Assembly (NCBI GenBank): GCA_003868215.1
Contig: QWDQ01000035.1
Span: 186,001-250,000, forward strand
Reading direction: 5' to 3'
From: Pseudophaeomoniella oleicola
Taxonomy: Eukaryota; Ascomycota; Eurotiomycetes; Phaeomoniellales; Phaeomoniellaceae
DNA length: 64,000 bases
The stretch's first letter is position 1. Every line of letters begins with the position of its first letter. The position numbers and the translations under genes were made by a program. A model generated the notes under the pieces. It was not told the origin of the DNA and did not search any database. It worked only from the letters and a program-made list of their open reading frames with translations. Positions 34,397-45,890 of this stretch are shown here, one piece after another.

Positions 34397-37300
34397 TTAA
34401 TTAGCCGTCTTGGTGGCCTTCGATCTGAGTTTCATCATCAAGAACACCAGCCCATATGAAGAGATGCAGAAAAGAACCGTTATGCCAATCTGGAAAGGTA
34501 GTTACGTCAGTGAGGGTCTAAACAAACATGTCGAGCACAAGACTCGATCGGGTCTCAGAAAAGCACTTACATCCCTCCATCCATCATAGCTGTGATTGAT
34601 GTTCATTGTTTTCAGGTAGTCTGCCCCTGTGGAGTATTGACAGTATGCACACATCGTAGTATTCTCCGGGCTCGTTACGTAGCCCGCATTCTCGGACAGG
34701 AAATCGTACATGTACTCCCCGCACGTAGTGTTGCCAGCAAGAGGGATATATGTCAACTCGCTGCTACTGCAGTGGACGGGAGCGTTCCAGGTGACGGGTT
34801 CGAGGAGTCCGCCGATCAGATAGGTGAAGGGATCAATCCAATAGAGCCAATAGCGCCAAAAGGCTTGGATTTGTGAATAGGGGACCACGACACCGCAGAA
34901 GTTGATGAGAGCGGCACCGATGAACATTGGATTGGCTAGGGCAGCAAAGTAGGCATTCGGGGAGTAGGCGGCGATGGCCTGACCGATAGAGGTATACAAA
35001 AGTTCATAGACTATGATTGTATCAGCATTAGAATCCACCAGAGAAAGCTCGGTCTGCGGATTACTCACACAGCATTTGAAGATATACTTGGCCAGAAACG
35101 CTTGCTCGGACCGGAAACCCGGCGGTGAAATACCAACAAACGAAATATATGGTTCCGCAGATGATCAACACCGGGATCTCCGAGAATAGCTGTGCAGAGA
35201 TAAAGGCGAACCAGTGATAAGCTTTTGACTTTTTCTCTCGAGTTTCGAAGATATCTCGATTCGCTATAAACATTGGTTGCATCTGGTTGATACAGCCGGG
35301 TGCGACGAAAACGAAATTGAAAATGGCCATGAGTCGCAACTGCAAATCGAAAGAACTGTCTCCGATCATCCAGTAGGTGAATCCACCAAAGAGCGAGTTG
35401 GTGACATGAAGGGAGATCTTGTTCCATACGTAGTCTGGATTTCTCCAAAGGGCGACACATTGCCGTAAAGTGACAAGTCTGATCTGATATGTGATTGGGG
35501 TTGCGAAGTCACTTTCTCGACCTTCCGCTAGCGACTCCTTTTCATTCTGCTGAACGCCGGTGTTGTTAAGATTGTCAAGCTCAGTCATCATCTGCTCCCT
35601 TTCTGGAGACTCGAGCCATCGTTCTGGCCAGTCAATGTCGTTGCCAAAGCGGCCTTGGACGACATCGACAATATGTTCAGCAGGGTTGACATCTACTGCA
35701 GTTGGAGCTCCATTTCGGGAGAAGTAGTCAAGCACGATAGACGAGTGACGACCTGTTGGACCGAAATAGGTTGTTCTCCCACCTCTTGCAAGGAGTAGGA
35801 GCACATCAAAAGCTTCGAAGAGAGTGGCTGACGGCTGGTGAATGGTACAAATGATCGTCTGGCCAGCAGCTGCAAGTTTGCGCAAGAATCTGCAGATTTC
35901 AAAAGCAGACTGGCCATCGAGACCGGATGTGGGCTCATCTAGGAATAACAATGATGGTCTGGCTACAAGCTCTGTAGCGAGTGTCAATCTTTTTCGTTGT
36001 TCAATAGACAAGCCGGACCCAGGGCCTAAAACATTGATCAGCCCACGAAGATATCACTTCAGAGAAATCAAACTTACTCCCGATGACGGCATGTTGCAGA
36101 GTTGTGAGTTCGAGCAGCTCCATGATCCGGTGAACGTATTCTTGCTTCTCTGAATCGGGAATCTTGTAGCTCTGCCTGAGTCTGGCCGAGAACAGCAAAG
36201 CTTCCAAAACAGTAGCAGTGGGCTCGTGAACATCATTCTGCTCACAATATCCTGTAGTGCGCTGGAAAGTGATGCCTTGTGGATGACCGTTCACCATGAT
36301 ACTTCCCTCGATTCTTCCGGCGTCTTTCCGTTGTGCAAGTACATCCATCAGAGTGGTCTTACCAGCTCCTGAACTCCCCATGAGTGCTACCAGATCCCCC
36401 GGTTTCACAAAACCGGAGACATCCTTCAGGAGCTGCTTCTCCTTACCTTCGTGATGGACAAAGTAGTTGATGTTCTTGAACGTGAATATGGTCTGTCCCG
36501 CAGAAACATGGTCTCCTTGTTCAGGAGCCTGTGAGTTTTGTGTCTTTTCTTCATCTCGTTGGGCTGCCGTCTCTTTCTGCCGGCTTCGACGATCAAACAG
36601 TATTTTGGCACCTGAACCTTGATGGATGTTTATTTCAAACCCAATAGCAGTCATTGCTGCAAAGAAAATCCAGAGTGCGATGATAATCCCGATATTTCTC
36701 CACACCTGTCCGAGAGTGGTACTAAAATGCGTTCTCGCATATTGCTCTCCGCTTGTACTGGAAGCGCCAGGGACAGAGCCTGCAACTGTGCAGCTCCGAT
36801 ACCGTGTTTCATCATAAGCTCCCCCAAAGGGTACATACTGGGGTGATACGCATTCCATCTCACGACCTCCAAACTCGCTTGCCAGCGCTGCCTGTAAAGC
36901 ATAGCTTGCTGGGTTGATCCAATGTATCCAGCCAAACCAAGGATGCATACTCGGAACAGGGATGAGATATCCTGCATGTCTAATTTTAGTCTTCGAATAT
37001 ATTTAAGAGTCGAGACACTTACCCCCATACACCATCATGGCCATGGTAATCAGTCCGCTGATTTGGGATGCCAAGCCAAAGTGCTTGCACCAGGCACCTA
37101 TCGCCCTGTAGAGGGAGGTAAAACAAAGTGTTGCGATCACATATATGAACCAGTTTGTGAAAAACTTCCCAGCATCATGTTGAAATCCGACAATGAAGTA
37201 GAAGACGATGTTGAAGAGAGACAAGAATACAACCACTAGGGGAATGTCAGCTACCGTGCATGCAAATGCATAAGCTGCCGGTCGATTGAAAGCGAAACGC

Positions 37301-39031
37301 TTATGACGGGCAAGGATCGGTCTTCCCATAAAGGATGCTGTTGTCTCGGACAATCTATTAAGGGCCCAGAGCAATATCGGATAGAATAAAGCACCGGGTC
37401 GTGTAAAGATCGATTGACTTGTGTTCGGCATGTTGTAGAAAAGACTTCCAGTGACGAGGGCCATGATGATAGCTGAGCCAATTTGAAGGCAGTTGGACCA
37501 ACGGTCACCCCAGATGATCATAAATTGTCTGTGTCACGAGAGCGGTCAATACTGGAATACTAGCCTTACCTGGAAACATACCTCTTAGTACAAGCCAGCA
37601 CCTGCTTGCTGAAAGAAGCAAGGTAAGGACTAGTCTTACGAGAGAGAAAGGAGACATTGCGGATCTTTTCAAGCTTTCCGGCCAATCTCAGGTCAGATAT
37701 CTCCTCCTCCAGAGCTTGTTGTGACTTGGACCCGATATCCTCCGTCATCCGCTGGAACGTAGTGCTTTCTCTGTAGCGCGTTTCGAATTCGGCGGCAGTA
37801 TTAGGTATTTTGTCTTCGTATCCCGGAGCCACCGAACGCTCTGTGTGCACTGCGACAGATGTGAGGAAATCTGCAATATTCGCACCTGGAGGGCAGATAA
37901 ATCCCATGTCCTCGAAGTACTTTCGTGCTTCGGATGCGGGGCCATAGTAGATTTCTCTACCCTCCGCGAGAACGAGGACTTTGTCAAATTGGTTATAGAT
38001 GCCATTGCCTGCCTGGTATAGTGTTGCCACGATGGATCTTTGCTGCTCGTCTGCAGCCTTTCGTAATACGCGCGCAAAGTCTACAGCGCTGCTAGCATCG
38101 AGACCCCTAGTTGAGTTGTCCCAACATTGTAACGGAGCCTTCAGTGTGTCAGCAGTCATTGGGTACGCGGTCGAAACTTGCTCACTTGTGCTGCCATGAC
38201 CTCTGCTAACGACACTCTCTTTCTTTCGCCACCTGATACCCCCCTGATGTACTCATTGCCAACAATCGTCTGTTTTGTATGATGAATGGCAAGGTCTCCG
38301 AGTATGGAATTGGTAGAATGCGAGACGTATGTGTCCGTACTTGCGAGATGATCCGGTCGTTCCCCGGGGAGTTTTGTCGAGGTCGCGAACTCTAAGACCT
38401 GCCCAACGGTGAGAGTTGGGAAGTGAATGTCCTCTTTGAGGTGTCAGAAGAGTAAGGTACAAAGCGGCTGTATCTATCCAGCTCACCTTCGGTATTCATG
38501 ATGATCTGATGTCGGAACTCCTTGGCTTGTTTAGGGCCAACATTGCCATACTGTACCTGTCCAGTGACGGCGTGAAACTCTTCTCGGTGGTTGGAAATGA
38601 TCTTCAAGAGGGAGGTGCAGCCAGACCCTGGTCTTCCAAGGACGAGCAGCTGACATAGCACGTCAGGATTCGGTTGTACAACGTTGGCAGTTGTTTCAAC
38701 TCACCATTTCCCCAGGACGGACCTGACCCGTGATGTTTTGAAGGATGTGCTACAGGGAAGTAAGTTCTCTGCTTCTAGTAGATACCTAGGTATCTAGGAC
38801 AACGATGCCTCTTACCCTTCTGTGGCTATTCACTCCCATAAAGGGAATCAAGTCAGTAACAACAGAGGCGCATGTTGGCCAATAGTCCTCTCCAAAGCCA
38901 TGTACTTCGACGGCCAGATCCTGAAAAGTCACAGTGAGACGTTTTTGGGGAGGCTTGTCAGAGCCGCTGGCACTTGTGTCACTCACACTCGCACTCGCGC
39001 GAGTCGTATTGTCCTTGGAATCTGGAGCCAT
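34397..39031 (-). CDS. PDR-type ABC-G full transporter
   Basis: Ten exons with nine introns of 47-81 nt (38816-39031, 38705-38749, 38487-38649, 38186-38433, 37582-38138, 37023-37528, 36078-36971, 35070-36026, 34571-35010, 34397-34489) join in frame to 1372 aa. Layout is (NBD-TMD)2. NBD1 has Walker A GRPGSGCT at residues 92-99 with Cys98 in place of Lys, and signature VSGGERKR near 207. NBD2 has Walker A GSSGAGKT near 776, the degenerate signature LSIEQRKR and Walker B LLFLDEPTSGLDG. This asymmetry is normal for fungal PDR pumps. Membrane segments include IIMALVTGSLFYNM, VADIPLVVVFLSLFN and VLIICGTIYFVCWYF. Such pumps export drugs, toxins or lipids. The gene is divergent from a zinc-cluster regulator that may control it. 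Confidence 0.93.
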
Positions 39032-39626
39032 CGGGAAGATGATAAAAACAACAAAGCCAGTATCCTCAAGGCACAAATCACCTGGTACACATCTCACATA
39101 TATAGAGATCTCTCAGCGGCTCTGCTCCGGTCATACTGAAAATGTACTTTCAGCACTCTCATTTTCGGATTCCCGGATCTACGGGCATAAGGTCTTATAG
39201 TCGGCAAGTGGTTCATCATGAACATCGATGGCTCCGAACGATATCCACCAGGTAAGTTAGGAGGTGAGATTGCGTACCGGCAAGATGGTTGTTGTACTTG
39301 GGCACAGTGAGCGAGGAAATACCGAGTATTATCGTAAGGTGTCGGAACAGAAAGATGTTGTTGTCCTTGGGTCGGAATTACGGAATTACGGATTCGGGGG
39401 AATAGAATCACCGAATGTTCCACTCCGCTGTTGTTTATCTCGCATGAACATCTACGATCAAGACCCCCCACAGACCTCGAAGCTGAACATGCCCCCCAGT
39501 CTGGTATGACTGGTCGATCAATGCACCCCCTCTGGAATAAAGATGCCTAGCTTCAACATATATTTCCGTCTGAATCCGAGCCCAACCCAATTCCCATAAA
39601 TCCAGGTTCCCAGATCTACGACGAGG
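39032..39626. promoter_or_regulatory. Shared promoter of ABC transporter and zinc-cluster regulator
   Basis: This 595-bp interval lies between divergent start codons. It is unusually rich in CGG/CCG triplets (near 39127, 39176, 39184, 39343 and 39373-39397, with CCG near 39411 and 39425). Zn(II)2Cys6 proteins usually recognise CGG half-sites, so control of both genes from here is plausible but unproven. Confidence 0.5.
39373..39397 (+). promoter_or_regulatory. Direct array of CGG half-sites (candidate zinc-cluster binding site)
   Basis: Four CGG triplets begin at 39373, 39381, 39389 and 39395. The first three form a perfect repeat, CGG-AATTA twice, with eight-base spacing; the fourth follows three bases after the third. 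CGG direct repeats with fixed spacing are a recognised target type of zinc-cluster factors. The site sits 230 bp upstream of the regulator start and 342 bp upstream of the ABC transporter start. Function is inferred. Confidence 0.45.
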
Positions 39627-41905
39627 ATGAAGCAGGGGGTAGGCAAAGTTCCAAAAGCCTGCGATCCGTGCCGCCGTCGGAAGATCAAATGCAACGGAGA
39701 AGTGCCATGTCAACAGCGAGATTGTCGGACGAACCCATCACTCTGCCTATATCGTTCAAGGACCCGGAACAGAAGGTCACTGAAACGCGCGGACAGTGCC
39801 ATCTCGGTTGCTGGACCAGTGATTGGGCATCGCCAGTCTACTGACACCACGTTTGGACCCGATGATGGAGAGAAAGGAGCATCCAGCAGAGGAGAAACGA
39901 TCTCTCGGCCTGAAGTCTACCACAGCATCACGGCGGCGAATCATGCTCCAGATTCTACAGACAGTGCTCGCCTCTTCTATGGCCCTTCCTCTAACTTTGC
40001 TTTCTTGCAACAAGTACACAGAGGTATCTTGGCACATTCGGCTCCCGGTCAACTACGGCACCATGAGGTTCAAGAAGGTGGTTTGGGCCTCGACCTGTTC
40101 ATGCAGAGAACAATCTTCTTTGGCACCCCGTGGAGGGTAAACGTCGAAGCTATCAGATCCACTGATACACAGTTCCAAACAATACCTCTGATTGAAGCTC
40201 AAGTCTTCCTGGAGCGGTTCAAGGCATCTTCACATCATAGGCTCCCGTTCCTCAATCTCGGCGATATAAATGAACTGCTTCACAAGTACTACAGTGACAG
40301 ATGGAACACAGTTTTGCCTCAGGAGAGAGCAATCCTTCTGGCAATACTCGCTCTGGGTGCACTGTGCACTCCACAGACTCATCTCGCCGAGACTTTGATT
40401 CTTCAGGCGAAGCGTGAAGCGGCGATCTACGATGACGCTGTGACACTCCAGATGCTGCAGTTATCATTGCTGCTTGCAGATTATCAGATCAATATGGGCC
40501 GACCGAACTCAACGTATCTCCATCTAGGTGTAGCTTGTCGAAAAGCATTCGCCCTAGGATTGCACAAGCAAATTCCTCCCACACTGACAGTTGAAGGCAA
40601 CCTGGAGAATCACAACCTCACTCTTTGGTGCCTATACTTCCACGAGACGTAAGCACCCTGGCCTTACATTCTATATAACGTTTTGTTTCTGACCCAAATC
40701 TTGTTACAGTTGGTTCTCCTTGAGTTTAGGTAGAAAGAGCAGCCTGAAGATGGATGATATCTCATGCCCCTACCCTAGGAACCACCCTCACATCATCAGT
40801 CTCTGTCAACTCGCGAGGATAATCGAGGATAGCGTGGAGACGATGTACACACACCGATCAAACTCGTTACGGCTTTTGTACGAGAGGGCGGAGAGGGTGA
40901 ATGTAAGACTTCGGCAGTTCGCGTTAGAAAACGACATTGCTTCCCTTGGCCTGAATTTAGACCAAGATGGTTTTGATGCAGTGCGTTCCCTTGCATTGCA
41001 TAACTGTGAGTCCACCTACTTCGAGCACTGGATTGTGGGCGTCGACCGCGTTCTGATGCGTCTTCAGTATACTATCATGCCGTGATGCTTACATTTCGGC
41101 CATTCCTGATCGCCGATTCTGCTCTGCGATCAAATGAAGATTCACATCACGGCGATGAGATGTGGCTCCGACAAGCTTGCAGACGTGCCATCGATGCGGC
41201 ACAAGACTCGATAATCTTCACTCGTAACATGTATCAGAGATCGGATGCTTGTAGGGTTCGTGTAACCCCCCGTTCCTTCAGCTTCTAGCCCCTCGATCAA
41301 CCTACTGACGCTGATTGGAACAGTCACTCCGATACCATTCCTTCTTTCTCGAATCGTGCTGCGGCGTACTTCTTCACGACATACTCTACCATCCCCCCAA
41401 GTACGAGTACAATCTCGAATACATCCGAGTAGCTATAGAGTGTTTGGACATGATGATCGACGACGAACCCATCACGACTGCTCGGAATTCCGTCAAGCGA
41501 ATCCTTTACGCGGTAGAGGTATCGATCTCAAAATTGAATCTTGCGCAGTCTGTCGCGGCGGCACCTGAGCAAAGCAACCAGGTAACTGCTTCGACATCTT
41601 ATCAGCCAGCAGCGCGATCGGGAAACTCGCATCGTAATCATCACGCCAGTTTCCAATTCCCATCCCTCGATACGACCGCGTCCATGGGAGCAGAACAGAT
41701 GATTTTCTTCACGGATTCGGGAGCTCAGCATCATAACCATCATCATCAAGATACACAGCAACAGAATGCAGTCAATTTGATGGTTCCGGATACCGGACTG
41801 CAGTCCGGTCCCACTCTGTCTCAACCTTTTGACAACCTGAATCTGGATGTTATGACGACCGATCTATTGAACTTCTTCCCTTTGGATGTTGCACGGCTTT
41901 CTTGA
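39627..41905 (+). CDS. Zn(II)2Cys6 transcription factor with fungal-specific regulatory domain
   Basis: Four exons (39627-40648, 40710-41005, 41068-41255, 41324-41905) give 695 aa. The zinc cluster is Cys12, 15, 22, 28, 33, 40 (ACDPCRRRKIKC; VPCQQRDC), with four residues rather than the usual two between the fourth and fifth cysteines. Residues about 190-480 form the fungal-specific middle domain, with FLNLGDINELLHKYYSDRW, AILALGALCTPQTHLAETLI, GVACRKAFALGLHK and LWCLYFHETWFSLSLGR. The tail is Gln/His/Ser-rich and ends with an acidic/hydrophobic segment (NLDVMTTDLLNFFPLD) that could activate transcription. It is divergently placed to the ABC transporter, a frequent layout for pathway-specific regulators. 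Targets are inferred only. Confidence 0.9.
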
Positions 41906-42079
41906 AGGGAGACAATTGGCAGGAAGTCAAGGATCATTAATGTCAACACCAAGGAGTCACATGTACTTGACTCATGATGTTGCAGAACACCATATACATA
42001 CTAGGGTGCTGAGAGGGGCTGTTTCCATCATCTGGTCAACAGCAAGCCTCCTGCCGAAGCTGTGTCTGCCCGATGACCT

Positions 42080-43123
42080 CTACCAAGAACTCGATTCCCA
42101 AGGATCTGCGACCAACTTGATTCCACTGACTCCTTTCTGCATCCTATCGAGTGCCTCATTGATCCCCTTCAGACCTCCGCCGACCTTTTCGATTGGGAGC
42201 GGAGTGATGGCTCCCCGTGAAATCCCCTGTGGGAGATACGTTTGCATCACCCACTCTTGCAAGCCTCGATATTTTTCCTCGTAAAGAGAATCAGACCACG
42301 GTTCAAAGAGAGGGGTCACGCCATCGGGAAGCGCTTCAGGTTCGAACGCAGGCTGCATGATGTACAACTTCCCGCCACCCTGGGCTGCAAGCACACGTGC
42401 CGTCACCGCAATCGTATTTGGCAGAGAGATCATGTCCACTATTATGTCGTAAGGACCTCCGGCCACGAGCTCATTGACGAGCGCGTCCGTCTCGAGCGTG
42501 TGGTCGGTTACCGTGGCGGCACCCAACTCAGAGACAAAATCGCGGTGCTTGGGCGAGGAGGTCGTGCTGACCCTATACCCGGCTTGGGAAAGGTACTGGA
42601 CGGAAAGCCCGCCGAAGCTGGAGGAGCCGCCATAGATAAGAACCTTCAGATCTTTGACAGTTGAGGGACCGTCGAGGCTCGGCTTTTCCAGTCCCAGCCT
42701 CCCTGTGAACAGACCAACAACACAGGTCAAATTCATCATGAGACTAGCCGGAATAGCAGGATCGACGCCAGCCGGAACTTTGCTGACCATGATATCACCA
42801 ACGACTACATATCTTTGATACGCGCCATATTGGTTGCCTACAACTCCAAACCTCTTCGAGACGACCACTTTGTCACCGACTTGAAAGTTCGTGACCTGAG
42901 GGCCGCCGCCGACCGCTTCAACTGTTCCGCCAAAGGTAGAGCCGAGGATGGCGGGGTATTGAAGCGGGAAGTTGCCGAATTTGGCAATCTTGAATTCCAC
43001 GGGATTGAATGCAATGACTTCGTTCTTGATGAGAAATTCGTTAGGACCTGGGGTGTAAGTATCGATTTCATGGACCTCAAGGGGAGCCTTGGCAGCCGGG
43101 ATGATGGCAGCGAGATTGGTCAT
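42080..43123 (-). CDS. Medium-chain oxidoreductase, enoyl-reductase-like (zinc-independent)
   Basis: An intronless 347-aa protein. The GroES-like N-terminal domain has NEVIAFNPVEFKIAKFG and LGSTFGGTVEAVG, lacking the Cys/His-Glu zinc ligands. NADP binding is at LIYGGSSSFGGLSVQYL, followed by SPKHRDFVSELGA and DIIVDMIS. This pattern matches quinone/trans-enoyl reductases, including the stand-alone enoyl reductases of fungal metabolite clusters (toxD/LovC-type). A general detoxifying alkenal or quinone reductase is equally possible. The gene is convergent with the zinc-cluster regulator (174 bp apart) and divergent from the second P450, 2.8 kb away. The lack of introns contrasts with its neighbours. 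Confidence 0.85.
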   Translation of the reverse strand: MTNLAAIIPAAKAPLEVHEIDTYTPGPNEFLIKNEVIAFNPVEFKIAKFGNFPLQYPAILGSTFGGTVEAVGGGPQVTNFQVGDKVVVSKRFGVVGNQYGAYQRYVVVGDIMVSKVPAGVDPAIPASLMMNLTCVVGLFTGRLGLEKPSLDGPSTVKDLKVLIYGGSSSFGGLSVQYLSQAGYRVSTTSSPKHRDFVSELGAATVTDHTLETDALVNELVAGGPYDIIVDMISLPNTIAVTARVLAAQGGGKLYIMQPAFEPEALPDGVTPLFEPWSDSLYEEKYRGLQEWVMQTYLPQGISRGAITPLPIEKVGGGLKGINEALDRMQKGVSGIKLVADPWESSSW

Positions 43124-45890
43124 GATGATGTGTAATGATCAAGAGAATGAAATAGATGAATTACCGATGGCAATAATATGCCAGTGAGCAGTCGACAGCT
43201 TGCAGACGCTTTCCTAAGTTATATCCTACCTAAGTGATCAATTCGAAGTCGTACTGTCCAAGGGTCCGGTGGTCTGACAAGCCTTACTAATCCCTACTCC
43301 TGGAAGGCGAGTCTGACTAATCCATATCCCGTGTTTACCATGGAAGACGTCGTGAGTGAGTTTACCTGCTGCTCATTATCGCTCGCGTTAAATGACTCCC
43401 GAATCATTTGCCCAGTAGTTCAACCTCTCAACAGTTACGGAGGGAGACTGACATGAGCTGCTCTGTTGGGGATAAGCTAGATACTTAGGTAGTCGCTCCA
43501 TACGAGGGCTTAAGCGGAAACAACGCCTTTGATTTGAAAATCCAAGGGTCCTTGAGGCAATGTGATGATTCACTGGACGTACCTCCACCAAATCATTATG
43601 CGGTACGCACTTCGACGAAGCGAATCCTAGTGGTGGTTATTGCAGCACGGCTCAAGGTCAGCGACGTTGGGAAGGTCAAGCCATCTAAGCTCGAATTGCT
43701 TTTGGGCAGAAACGGTCATCCTAGAATTGTGGTTCTACTTCATTTCCAGTAGCTGAAAGACAAGGACTTCGAAAGTCTTACTGGAGAAAGGCAATCGAGT
43801 ATGGGATAAGAGATTATCTCAAGCTTTCTGATGAGATGAGGAAGTCATATCAAACAAGAGAGAAAGCAAGCGATAGGATATGAAGATGTAAAGGCCAGTC
43901 AGTAGTCCATAGTACGCGCGGCATAAGTAGTTGTCATCACGCCTGTTCCCAATCAAGAAGATTGATCACATGATCATCACAGTAGGACACCCCACCCACA
44001 ACCTCCTCCATAAAACGCGAGCCTTTTTCTCCTTTGATCACTAAAAAATTCCTCATTTCAAACGTCTCCATATACCCTTGGTCTGGCAATTGTTCCCATG
44101 CCCTAGATTTCACATTCCCGTGAGACGGATAGTGAGTTCTATTTTTGCCATGTATAATGCTGTTTTTCCGGCTTGCAATCCGTTGCTAGTATGCCATCAA
44201 CGGCTTCGCTTGTGGCGCACATTACCCTTCCTTCTGTGTATAACATCACGCTATGTCCGAGACATTGGTTAACGTGGTTGGTTACTGAAACATGCAGCAG
44301 TCTGTGGTCTTGAACGTGGCCTCTTTATATATCTATACCGCGTAGGAACGCTCTGGTCGCGATCGTGTGCGTGATGTTGCACATGTCTCGGCTGAATCGA
44401 CAGACACGGTAAGTGTGAGGTGAGGCCGCGAGTCTGGTGGAGGAACGAATTTGAGAATCAATGGGGGTGGAATTGCAGACTCATTCCGACAGAGTCATAT
44501 ATCCGCAACCACAGAACGGCATCTCGAAGCTTCATCCAGTCTCACTCTCCATGAAGGATGTTGTCAAAATATTGCCAAGACAAAAGGTTTGGAACCTACG
44601 GGTTCGTTTCGTCTCACATCGTGTTGCTTTCGCCTCAGCATCGTCAAATGCCTATGAGGTTGCATAGCGTCAATTCTGGTGAGAGACATACTCCTCTGCG
44701 ATCCCCAGTAAGCGTGTACAGCTTCCGTAGAGAACGGTGCTCGGCCGAAGTCATTTAGGAACGAGCGTTCCGTAGCGTTCGGGATGGCTACTGTCTTCTA
44801 CGCTGGTCCTTCCTGTAGTCAGACATGGATGTACGAATACAGTCTCGAAGCGATCTGCTAAGGTACTTAGCCCGCAGGCATCCTTTATTTAGACCAGGTT
44901 GTTGGCTTGGTGGCTGTTTGGTTACGTGGGATAGCTACCATGGTAGACTCGGTAATCCTCAAATAATTATATTACCTTGTAATCACATGGTAGTGGAAAC
45001 TACATATTACCATTTGAAATCACCATCACCACCGGATAGATCTTGTAAAACTCAGGGGAAAGTCCAGGCCATAATGCCTCTAGACAGACCGTGTCACATA
45101 ACTACTTACCATATTACCTAGTCTCTTATTGCGCTTGTACCAATTCCATCGCACTCCAAAACCACGTATCTGTAACTGAATGTCCGTCCGCCCGCCGACA
45201 CCACCACTATCCATCCCATCATCATCATCATCATCATTTCACACCAGCAGCGCAAGTCTACGAAAACCGCAATTACCTACCTCTCCTGACTAACTAACTA
45301 AGCTCGAGTCATGGTTGGACAGCCCTTACTTACTCCAACCTTAATTGAGAGCTGAAGAGTGAAATCTGAAATGTCCGTCCGGTTGACGATCATTTCGAGA
45401 TGAGTGTCGAATGTCCGATCCGACTCGCCTCATCACGTGTTCACAGCCACTACTCACTGCAACGCCTAAATCGTGATGGTGATGCGGATGCTGCACGAGG
45501 GCAGAAATGATTCTGTGCAAGTATTGATATAACGATAAATGAGGGCTGAGGAGGAGAAAATGTGATTTATGTTGGTTCTTTGCTGTAATGGATGTTGAGG
45601 CATGCTGGACTATACTGAGATTTATGCCTCGAGAGCGCTCTTGTCAGCGCTCCGAGAGAAGGGTGAACATCATCGGACTGCCATGTCGGACGGACATCCT
45701 ACCTGTCCACTGTCCTCGAAATGTTTGTCTATCCGGTCTATCCAGCTCTGACCGTCCTGTCATGATGCAACAATTCGAATGCTGTCCTATATATGCTTTT
45801 GGCTCTCCTTCCATTCCTTCCTGACTTTCCCTTGGTTTGCTTTTCGTTTCGTTCATACAGGCATATCCACATAAAGTGAGCCGCAGTACA
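43124..45890. other. Long intergenic region
   Basis: About 2.8 kb between divergent oxidoreductase and P450 genes. I found only short frames without domain signatures. Near 45214-45240 there are CAT repeats. A diverged or unrecognised small gene cannot be excluded. Confidence 0.4.
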
